DNA from: CAYOVG01 sp964407285
GTDB lineage: Bacteria > Desulfobacterota > Syntrophobacteria > Syntrophobacterales > Syntrophobacteraceae
Length of the DNA: 11,623 nucleotides
Reading direction: 5' to 3'
Assembly: GCA_964407285.1 (NCBI GenBank)
Contig: CAYOVG010000234.1
Coordinates: 1-11,623 of the forward strand
The notes below the pieces were generated by a model, which worked only from the letters and a program-made list of their open reading frames with translations, did not search any database and had not been told where the DNA came from. Numbering within the stretch: position 1 is the stretch's first letter; each line of letters begins with the position of its first letter. Below are positions 3,798-10,407 of this stretch, piece after piece. The position numbers were made by a program, and so were the translations under genes.

Positions 3798-6737
3798 CTA
3801 CCCCGTACTCCTCAACCCCTGTGCGATACCGTTCAGAGTAGTGCCGATCGCGCTGTCCAGCAGGTCCTTTTTCGGATCGTCGGGCGCGCGGGCTTGCTTG
3901 CGGCGCAGAAGGCTTACCTGGACGATGGACAGGGGGTCGATGTAGAGGTCGCGGTGCACCAGGGCCGTCTGGAGGAGAGGCTGTCCCACGAGCAGGTACG
4001 GGGCGCGGCGTATTTCCAGGATGGTGTCCACCGTCCGGCGGTATTCGGCTTCCAGGTCGTCGAGAAGGGCCATATGGGCGCTTCCGAGAGTCCGCACGTA
4101 GGCGCGGGCCACCTCGAGGTCGGTTTTGGCGCACACCATCTCGAGCTTTCCCAGCAAGTCGTCGAAGAATCGCCACCCGGCGGCCATGCGTCGAAGGACG
4201 TCCAGACCTCCGGGTTCCTTCGCCACGGTGGAGAGGGCGGTCCCCACCCCCAGCCAGGACGGCACATTCAGCCGGATTTGGGTCCAGCCGAACACCCACG
4301 GAATCGCCCGTATGCCCTTCATGCTGCCCGCGCCTCCCTCGCGGTAGGCCGGGCGGGAGCCGAAATGCACGTGGGCGAGTTCGCGCGCCGGCGTGGCGGC
4401 CAGAAAGAGCTGGAAGAGCCTGTCGTCTTCATGCACCAGTCCGCGGTACACCGGGAGGGCCAGGGCGGACAGCCGGTCCATCACTTCCCGGAATTCCCGC
4501 ATATCGGGTTCGGAGCAGCACGTGCTCCGGGGCTGCGAATCCGCGCGGTTTTCCGAATCCGTACCGCCTCCCGAATGGTTCTCCGTATCGTCTTTCGCGC
4601 TGTTTCCCGCTCCGTTTCCCCCCGGCCCGCTTCCATCCCGGTCCCCCAGGGTGAGGAGGAGGGTCCCGGAGATCAGAACCTCCAGGGAACGTTCCGCGAT
4701 GGGGAGGAGGCCGAATTTCTGGGAGATGAGCTCCCCCTGTTCGGTGATTTTGATGCGTCCGTCCACGGTCCCCGGCGGGAGCGCCATGAGACCGCGAAAG
4801 ACCGGTGAGCCGCCGCCTCGCCCCACCGTGCCGCCGCGTCCGTGGAAGAGGGTGAGGCGGATTCCCGCGGCGTCGCACTCCCGCAGCAGGTTTTCCTGCG
4901 CGCTGAAGAGCGCCCAGGACGCCGGGAGAAGTCCCACGTCCTTGGCGGAATCCGAATAGCCCACCATGACCTCCTGCCGCATGCCCCGCGCCCGCATCTG
5001 GCGCTGGTAGGCCGGGTCGGCGAAAAGCGAGCGCATGACTTCGGGGGCGCGGTTGAGGTCGTCATAGGTTTCGAAGAGCGGCGCCACGTCCAGGCTCGAT
5101 ACGGGCGGATCGGAAGCCAGGTCCACCAGCCCCGTCTCGCGTCCCAGGAGCAGCACGCGCAGCAGGTCCTCGGGCGACTTCGCCATGGAGACGATGTAGG
5201 CGGAAATCGTTCGAGGTCCGATTTCCCGTTGCGCCTGCCGGATGGCCCGGAAGGCCCCGATGGTCTTCCAGGTCCTGTCCGCCAGGGGAAGACGGCTGCC
5301 CAGGAGCGGGCGACGTCCCAGGAGTTCCCGCCGCAGGGCCGCGTGGTCGAGCGGTCCCTGTCCCACGGCGCGGGCGAGATCGTCCACGGCTTCGGCGTGG
5401 ACCTTCGCATCCTCGCGGACATCGAGCACGTAGCCGTGGAAGCCGAAGATGCGCACCTGCGCCAGGAGGGGTTCCAGGAGGGTGTGCAGCGCGTGGACCG
5501 CCCCCGTGCTCGCCAGCGCGTCCCGCACCAGCAGCAGATCGCTCTCCAGCGCGGCGGCGTCGGGATAGGCCCCGCCGTGTCCGTCCTCGGCGTCATGGCT
5601 TCCGGCGCCCCGCAGTGGGTCGCCGCAACAGGCGGCCAGCCGCTCCAGGTTGGCGTCGAGGCGGCCCAGGATGAAATCGAGTTTCATCCGTACGGGCTCC
5701 TCGGCATTGTGCCTCCGGTTGAACTCCCAGCTCCGGGGCAGTTGCGCCCGGTCCCGCTCGAGGGATTTCATGAGCGCGCGCGGGACGGGCTTCACGGCGA
5801 GGGAGAGCGAAAGCGGCCCGATGAGAGACCGGATCTCCCTTCTGTAGGCCCTGATGATGGCTTCGGAGGAGCGGCGCACGGTTTCGAGGGTGATTTCGGG
5901 AGTGACGTAGGGATTGCCGTCGCGGTCGCCTCCGACCCAACTCCCGATCCCGAGCGGAGGCCGGGGAGATTCGGGGTGCGAAAAGGCGAGTTCGACGCCG
6001 AAGACATCGCGGAAAGCATGCTTGAGTCCTTCCACGGCCCAGGCCGCGGCGGGCATGAACCGGTTTTCGAGGTACCAGAGCACCCCGCTCACCTCATCCA
6101 TGACGGACGGCCGGTCGCGCCTCACCTCGGCGGTCAGCCAGAGCAGTTCGACTTCGGCCCGGAGCGCTTCCTCGATGCTCGTGCGCTCCGCCGGGGGAGC
6201 GTTGTCCCTCGCCAGCAGGTAATCCGCCACTCGGGAGCCGAGGGCCAGGATGGTGCTCCGGGTGGCTTCGGTCGGGTGGGCCGTGAGGACCGGTCGCGCT
6301 TCCATGCGAGCCAGCGCCTCGGCCACCCGTGATGCGCGGTATCCGTCGGCGCGAAGCTTCTCCATGGTCCAACGAAAGGATGCGGGCTGGGGCGGTTCGC
6401 CGGGGTTGTTCATGTGAGCGCGGCGGCGGCGCACGCGGTGCACCTGCTCGGCGGTCTTTATGAGCAGAAAGAATAGGGTGAAGGCTCGCGACACCCTGGC
6501 CGCGATTTCCAGGGGAAGGGCGTCGACATAGGCCAGCAGGTCGTCGATTCCGGGAGCGTCGCCCGGTTTCTCCCGTCGCCTGGCCCTGCACGCGGTGCGC
6601 AGGTGCTCGACCGCGTTGAAGCACTGCTCGCCCTCCATGCTTCTGATCACCTCCCCGAGGGTGGAGGCGAGCCACCGGACGTTTTCATGGAGCGGGGCAT
6701 CTTCGGGTCGATCGGGATGGGGCGGAAGCAGTGTCAT
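3798..6737 (-). CDS. ppc: Phosphoenolpyruvate carboxylase
   Basis: The 979-residue protein converts phosphoenolpyruvate and bicarbonate to oxaloacetate and phosphate in the cytoplasm, feeding the C4 acids. Family motifs appear in order: VLTAHPTEATRST with the catalytic His near residue 154; GSWVGGDRDGNP (about 265-276); GYSDSAKDVG (about 593-602, with its Lys at 599); FHGRGGTVGRGGG (about 631-643, with the key His and Arg residues); KITEQGELISQKFG; RAIPWVFGWTQIRLNVPSWLG; and the C-terminal NGIAQGLRSTG. It is full length and somewhat longer than the usual 880-930 residues. Most of the excess is a Gly/Ser/Asp-rich insertion at about 698-744. I chose the ATG at 6737, with ggag (6747-6750) nine bases upstream. 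The frame stays open for 27 more codons, but those lie partly in a mobile element and read as low-complexity sequence. It stands alone, antisense to its left neighbour. Confidence 0.95.
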   Translation of the reverse strand: MTLLPPHPDRPEDAPLHENVRWLASTLGEVIRSMEGEQCFNAVEHLRTACRARRREKPGDAPGIDDLLAYVDALPLEIAARVSRAFTLFFLLIKTAEQVHRVRRRRAHMNNPGEPPQPASFRWTMEKLRADGYRASRVAEALARMEARPVLTAHPTEATRSTILALGSRVADYLLARDNAPPAERTSIEEALRAEVELLWLTAEVRRDRPSVMDEVSGVLWYLENRFMPAAAWAVEGLKHAFRDVFGVELAFSHPESPRPPLGIGSWVGGDRDGNPYVTPEITLETVRRSSEAIIRAYRREIRSLIGPLSLSLAVKPVPRALMKSLERDRAQLPRSWEFNRRHNAEEPVRMKLDFILGRLDANLERLAACCGDPLRGAGSHDAEDGHGGAYPDAAALESDLLLVRDALASTGAVHALHTLLEPLLAQVRIFGFHGYVLDVREDAKVHAEAVDDLARAVGQGPLDHAALRRELLGRRPLLGSRLPLADRTWKTIGAFRAIRQAQREIGPRTISAYIVSMAKSPEDLLRVLLLGRETGLVDLASDPPVSSLDVAPLFETYDDLNRAPEVMRSLFADPAYQRQMRARGMRQEVMVGYSDSAKDVGLLPASWALFSAQENLLRECDAAGIRLTLFHGRGGTVGRGGGSPVFRGLMALPPGTVDGRIKITEQGELISQKFGLLPIAERSLEVLISGTLLLTLGDRDGSGPGGNGAGNSAKDDTENHSGGGTDSENRADSQPRSTCCSEPDMREFREVMDRLSALALPVYRGLVHEDDRLFQLFLAATPARELAHVHFGSRPAYREGGAGSMKGIRAIPWVFGWTQIRLNVPSWLGVGTALSTVAKEPGGLDVLRRMAAGWRFFDDLLGKLEMVCAKTDLEVARAYVRTLGSAHMALLDDLEAEYRRTVDTILEIRRAPYLLVGQPLLQTALVHRDLYIDPLSIVQVSLLRRKQARAPDDPKKDLLDSAIGTTLNGIAQGLRSTG

Positions 6738-6770
6738 GGGGCGTTTCTCCGGATAGGGGTGGGGAGGGGG

Positions 6771-6884
6771 CAATGGTGTTGAATCAGCGTCACCCCCGCG
6801 GAGGCGGGAGTCCGGCAAACCCTGGAAATCCCGGGTTTCCGCCTGCGCGGGAATGACGTTGCCGAGCTCAGGTCAACAGCATTG
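6771..6884. mobile_element. MITE-like element, apparently intact copy C
   Basis: The element is about 114 bp with terminal inverted repeats caatggtgttga (6771-6782) and tcaacagcattg (6873-6884), which pair at 11 of 12 positions. The 9-base sequence ggggagggg flanks it on both sides (6761-6769 and 6885-6893), like a target-site duplication, though the low-complexity G-rich context weakens this. Inside are two hairpins, 6792-6811 and 6837-6853, matching those of copies A and B. It encodes nothing, so a transposase acting in trans would be needed. It lies between the propeller-gene terminator and the ppc start, only 33 bp from the start codon. Confidence 0.7.
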
Positions 6885-6896
6885 GGGGAGGGGAAA

Positions 6897-6924
6897 GCGG
6901 GGCGGGACCCGGGCCCCGCCCCGC
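6897..6924 (-). terminator. Intrinsic terminator of the propeller gene
   Basis: gcggggcggg (6897-6906) and cccgccccgc (6915-6924) are perfect 10-bp inverses around an 8-base loop. On the minus strand the stem is followed by a short pyrimidine tract (tttcccctccccc). It lies 46 bp after the stop of the gene at 6971-9022. The stem is strong but the T-tract is short. Confidence 0.65.
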
Positions 6925-6970
6925 CTCAACCGTAGCCGTCACCGATTTTTTCAGTCGATCGCAACGATGC

Positions 6971-9022
6971 TTACGGGGTAAGCATCACGTACACTTTGCC
7001 CTCTCCCTGGCGGAACAGGAACAGGTCGGCCTTTCCATCCCCGTTGGCGTCTCCCAGGAAGGGCTGGTCGGTGGAAGTTTCGGGGAAGTCGGAAGTGACG
7101 AGGTAGTTTTCGGACATGTAGCTTCCCCTGGAATACACGGCGTAGACCTGGTTATTGGGATCGGGCAGGAAGGTCCCGAAGTCGGTGGTCCCGTCTCCGT
7201 TCATGTCGCCGACTCGTATCTTCTGCGCCGAATCGACGGCGAACCAGTCGTTCCACTTGTCCGAAGTCTGCCCGTCTCCGAACTTGCTTCCCGTGGAAAG
7301 AGCGACGTAGACGTCGCCTTGGGCGGTCGGGCTGTCGGAGGCGAAGGTGATGATGTCGGCGCGTCCGTCACCGTCCACGTCTCCCGCTTCCGGCCTTTCG
7401 TAGGTGCTGACGGCGAAGAAGGTATGCCACACTTGGGGCGAGTCGAACCCGGCGCCCGTGGAGAGAGCCACGTACACCTGCCCGCCGTGGCGGGAGAAGA
7501 GGACCAGGTCGCGCTTCCCGTCTCCATCGGCATCGGCGGCCTTGAGCACGTCGTCGAAACTATCGCCGATCTTGTCCAGCCACAGCGCCGACTCGTTCAT
7601 CCCCGAACCGTGGGAGGTGGCGACATAGATCTGTTTCGTCGACTTGCCGAGCCACGTGGCGATGTCGTCCTTGCCGTCCCCGTTGAAGTCGCCGATGACG
7701 ATGGTCTCGTCCTGGTCGATGGCGAACCAGTCGTTCCACTTGTCGTTGCCGCTGAATCCTTCGCCGTTGGAGAGCGACACGTAGACGTCCCCGACCGCAC
7801 TGGGGTTATCCCTGGTGAAGGTGATGATGTCGGTCCTGCCGTCCCCGTTGAAGTCGCCGACCATCGGGGTCTCCTTGACATCCACCGCGAACCAGTCGTT
7901 CCAGACGTCGAGGCCTTCGGCGAGGGTGATTTCGCTGTCGCTGATCGCATACAGGTAGCTTTGACTGCCCATGGCGGAACCCGCGTAGATGGTCCCGTCC
8001 CTGCCCACGGCCGGAGTAGCGTGCAGGAAGTCCAGCGTCAGGCCCGTTTCGTATGTCCATTTCAATGTGCCGTCGGGATTGAGGGCATAGAGGGAGCGGG
8101 TATTGAACGCCGCATAGATGGAACCGTCCCGTCCGATGGATGGAAAGGGCGCCAGGGCGGCGTCATCCGGCTTGTATTTCCATTTCAGAGTGCCGTCGGG
8201 GTTGAGGGCATAGAGGTAGTTGTCGTAAGCTCCCACGTAGATGACGCCGTCGGGGCCGATGACGGGCAACGACTGCGTTATGCCGTCCATGGCGAACTTC
8301 CATTTCAGTGTCCCGTCGGGATTGACCGCGTGAAGGTTTTTGTCGGACGTGCCCGCATAAATGACGCCGTCGGGGCCGACGGCCGGAGAAGACAGCACCA
8401 GGCTTTCCGTTTTGTATTTCCACTTCAGGGCGCCGTCGGAATTGACGGCGAAGAGGCATTTATCGCTGTCGAAGCCTCCGACGTAAACCGTGCCGTCCGG
8501 TCCCACGGCCGGGTGATAGTTGACCGAACTGCCCGTGCTGAACTTCCATTTGAGAGACCCGCCGGAGTCCAGCGCATGCAACCCGTCCCACGATCCCATG
8601 TAGACGGTCCCGTCCGAGCCCACGGAAGGATAGGAAAAGCTCATGATTCCCGTGTCGTACTTCCACTTCAACGTTCCAGTGGAGCTGATCGCGTAGAGGA
8701 TGCCCTCGAAGGGGCCCGCATAGACGGTCCCGTCCGGTCCCACGGCGAGGCCGATCTGCGATTGGGATATGGCGGTGTACTCCGATCCGGTCTGGTGCTT
8801 CCACTTCAATGTCCCGTCGGGGCCGACGGCGTAGAGATAGGAATCGGCCGACAAGACGTAGACGGCGCCATTCGAGCCGATGGCGGGGGAGAAGTAGATG
8901 TCCCCCGCCTGGTACTTCCATTTGAGAGCGGCGGATGCCGCCCACGACTGCGAGATGAGGGCGCACAAGGAAGCCGTCGCCAGGCACAGTAGGGTGACAA
9001 AAGCCTTCAATCGTCCGCGCAT
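6971..9022 (-). CDS. Secreted protein with PQQ-like and FG-GAP/VCBS propeller repeats
   Basis: This 683-residue protein starts with a clear signal peptide (basic MRGRLK, a hydrophobic core, SWAASA near 26-31). Residues of about 32-357 hold eight PQQ-like beta-propeller repeats, each with L-K-W-x-Y or a variant, then G-x-D-G-x-[IV]-Y and LYA[VIL]-x-PDGT. Residues of about 363-683 hold six FG-GAP/VCBS-type units with calcium-loop signatures such as GDFNGDGRTD, GDFNGDGKDD, ADADGDGKRD, GDVDGDGRAD, GDMNGDGTTD and GDANGDGKAD, several preceded by WNDWFAVD. Both halves should fold as propellers outside the cytoplasm, and the second should bind calcium. No catalytic motif, membrane anchor or sorting tail is visible, so a binding, adhesion or scaffold role is inferred. 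True PQQ binding is not implied. The ATG at 9022 has gaggag (9030-9035) seven bases upstream; longer in-frame starts would bury the signal peptide. Confidence 0.88.
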   Translation of the reverse strand: MRGRLKAFVTLLCLATASLCALISQSWAASAALKWKYQAGDIYFSPAIGSNGAVYVLSADSYLYAVGPDGTLKWKHQTGSEYTAISQSQIGLAVGPDGTVYAGPFEGILYAISSTGTLKWKYDTGIMSFSYPSVGSDGTVYMGSWDGLHALDSGGSLKWKFSTGSSVNYHPAVGPDGTVYVGGFDSDKCLFAVNSDGALKWKYKTESLVLSSPAVGPDGVIYAGTSDKNLHAVNPDGTLKWKFAMDGITQSLPVIGPDGVIYVGAYDNYLYALNPDGTLKWKYKPDDAALAPFPSIGRDGSIYAAFNTRSLYALNPDGTLKWTYETGLTLDFLHATPAVGRDGTIYAGSAMGSQSYLYAISDSEITLAEGLDVWNDWFAVDVKETPMVGDFNGDGRTDIITFTRDNPSAVGDVYVSLSNGEGFSGNDKWNDWFAIDQDETIVIGDFNGDGKDDIATWLGKSTKQIYVATSHGSGMNESALWLDKIGDSFDDVLKAADADGDGKRDLVLFSRHGGQVYVALSTGAGFDSPQVWHTFFAVSTYERPEAGDVDGDGRADIITFASDSPTAQGDVYVALSTGSKFGDGQTSDKWNDWFAVDSAQKIRVGDMNGDGTTDFGTFLPDPNNQVYAVYSRGSYMSENYLVTSDFPETSTDQPFLGDANGDGKADLFLFRQGEGKVYVMLTP

Positions 9023-9137
9023 TCTTTTTCTCCTCTCTGATCTTTTCGATTCGATCTCTTGGTTTGATTTGATCGTTTGAAAGGTTTTTCCCGACGTGTT
9101 GCTTGACTCCGGAGTGGAATGGATCGGATTGTATCTG

Positions 9138-9254
9138 CAAGGGCTGCTCCGGCCGTCGGTCCGGCCGTCGCGCCCTTGAAGCGGCGAGTTGCAGGCGAGG
9201 ATACGCGGAAGATACCCTGCTCTCCGGCTGCTACCCTCCAACAGCCGGGGTATC
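9138..9254 (-). ncRNA. Structured 5' leader of the propeller gene (candidate)
   Basis: The minus-strand leader can form two nested hairpins. The first pairs 9249-9254 with 9211-9216 (ggtatc/gatacc) outside and 9242-9248 with 9224-9230 (cagccgg/ccggctg) inside, with an 11-base loop. The second pairs gcccttg (9172-9178) with caagggc (9138-9144) around a cggccg/cggccg stem (9162-9167 and 9150-9155). I do not recognise a known riboswitch class. About 100 unstructured, A-rich bases then lead to the ribosome site. It could be a regulatory RNA, an mRNA-stabilising leader, or chance pairing in GC-rich DNA. Confidence 0.4.
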
Positions 9255-9261
9255 CCGAACA

Positions 9262-9290
9262 TGTTTAAGTTTCTCGATGGGGCTTGTCAA
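9262..9290 (-). promoter_or_regulatory. Putative sigma-70-type promoter of the propeller gene
   Basis: On the minus strand a perfect -35 box ttgaca (9285-9290) is followed after 17 bp by taaaca (9262-9267), a weak -10 box with three of six matches. Transcription would begin near 9255, right at the first leader hairpin, leaving a leader of about 235 bases. The methyltransferase gene ends 63 bp upstream, so the promoter would make the propeller gene independent. Confidence 0.5.
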
Positions 9291-9297
9291 TATGGGC

Positions 9298-9315
9298 GGG
9301 CCGGCCGGGCGGCCC
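9298..9315 (-). terminator. Weak hairpin after the methyltransferase gene
   Basis: gggccg (9298-9303) and cggccc (9310-9315) pair around a 6-base loop, 38 bp past the methyltransferase stop and just ahead of the propeller promoter. There is no T-run. The position is right for ending the upstream transcript, but the sequence alone is weak evidence. Confidence 0.3.
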
Positions 9316-9353
9316 GTGCCGAGGGAAGCGGACGGTTGAGCAGGGGGCGCCGA

Positions 9354-10331
9354 TCAAATTCTCAGCTCCTTTTCCTCATCGATGGGGGCCGCGGTTCCGG
9401 GAAGCCGTTGAGCTTTCCATGCGCCGGCTCCTTTCCCCCGCCCGCGGTTCATCACGGCGCCCTCGATGGAGTCGCCGCTGATGCTTCCCTCGAACCGGAT
9501 GGGAGTGACCTTTCCACCCGCGTTATCGATCACGGTGAACCGCAGTTTGTCTCCCACGAGCTTTGCATCCCGGATATGCATGGACGTTCCATCGGAAGTG
9601 AGAGTTCCCTCGACCTCCTGGTACGTCTGGTTCAACTGGAGCACGCATTGTTCGGGTCCGTCGTCAGTCTGGATGGTTGCCTTCCAGGTCCCGGAGACAT
9701 TGGCGGGAACGACCCAGAAGTAGACTACGTGCGGCGCCAGATCGATCGTCCTGTCGGGCTTCCATTCGCCCATGTCGAAATCGTGGGACACCACCCGTGT
9801 TCCCGGCTTCAGTTCGGCGAAGATCTTCGGCCGCAGCTTGAGGTTTACCGACGGGAGCAGGTAAAGGGTCAGGACGGTGGCTTCGCTTATGTCGGTGCTG
9901 AAGAGGTCCTGCTGGAGGAATCCCACCCGGTTCGTCACATTTTGCTGCTTCGCATTTACCTTGCTCTCCCTGATCCGCTCCGGGTTCAGGTCAATCCCGA
10001 CGCCGCGTGCGCCCCTCTCCTTCGCCGCCGTGATGACTATGCGCCCGTCGCCGCACCCGAGGTCGTAGAGGACATCGTCTTTTCCCACCTGTGCGACATC
10101 GAGCATGGTGTCCACCACTTCTTCGGGAGTCGGAACATAGGGCACATCGAGCTTTGCCGGTGTTGCTTCCGATTGAGCCGCGGGCGCGGAGTCGGAAGTC
10201 CCCCGCGCCGTGACCGCCGGCCGAGGGGCTTGCGGCCCCCCGACGGCCGTAGTGGCGCCGCAGCCCTGGAATCCCTGGATCGACAGCAGCAGGGCGATCA
10301 GCACTGAATGCAAGGCAAACTTCTTTTTCAT
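9354..10331 (-). CDS. Exported SAM-dependent methyltransferase-like protein, putative lipoprotein
   Basis: The 325-residue protein begins MKKKFALHSVLIALLLSIQG and has a Cys at 24 preceded by FQG, a loose lipobox, so lipid anchoring is possible but not certain. After a Pro/Ala/Ser linker (about 28-62) comes VPYVPTPEEVVDTML and a class I methyltransferase fold. Motif I is DLGCGDG (90-96), Asp114 ends the second strand (GVGIDLNPERI), QDLF lies at 141-144, and the ATVLTLYLLP segment and the PGTRVVSHDF segment follow. From about 203 a beta-rich C-terminal domain is joined on, with SGTW, EGTLTSDG and GDKLRF turns. The SAM-binding residues look intact, yet the signal sequence points outside the cytoplasm, where SAM is not expected. 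The substrate is unknown. The start at 10331 is supported by aaggag (10341-10346). It follows the permease by 76 bp on the same strand and may share its transcript. Confidence 0.83.
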   Translation of the reverse strand: MKKKFALHSVLIALLLSIQGFQGCGATTAVGGPQAPRPAVTARGTSDSAPAAQSEATPAKLDVPYVPTPEEVVDTMLDVAQVGKDDVLYDLGCGDGRIVITAAKERGARGVGIDLNPERIRESKVNAKQQNVTNRVGFLQQDLFSTDISEATVLTLYLLPSVNLKLRPKIFAELKPGTRVVSHDFDMGEWKPDRTIDLAPHVVYFWVVPANVSGTWKATIQTDDGPEQCVLQLNQTYQEVEGTLTSDGTSMHIRDAKLVGDKLRFTVIDNAGGKVTPIRFEGSISGDSIEGAVMNRGRGKGAGAWKAQRLPGTAAPIDEEKELRI

Positions 10332-10407
10332 CGAATCTTTCTCCTTTCTTTGGGCGTTAATGAGCATCTCGTCAAGCATTGCCGCGCATGGCGCGCATCC
10401 ACACACT

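Noticed and set aside
4842..6332. Long plus-strand open frame of 496 codons
   Set aside because: It is fully antisense to ppc, which has every family motif; the opposite frame stays open because of GC-rich codon use. It has no ribosome site or recognisable domain.
7319..8992. Long plus-strand open frame of 557 codons
   Set aside because: It is antisense to the propeller gene, and its apparent repeats are only the mirror of the PQQ-like repeats.
10347..10375. Possible promoter (ttgacg) between permease and methyltransferase
   Set aside because: No acceptable -10 box lies 16-18 bp downstream of it on the minus strand.
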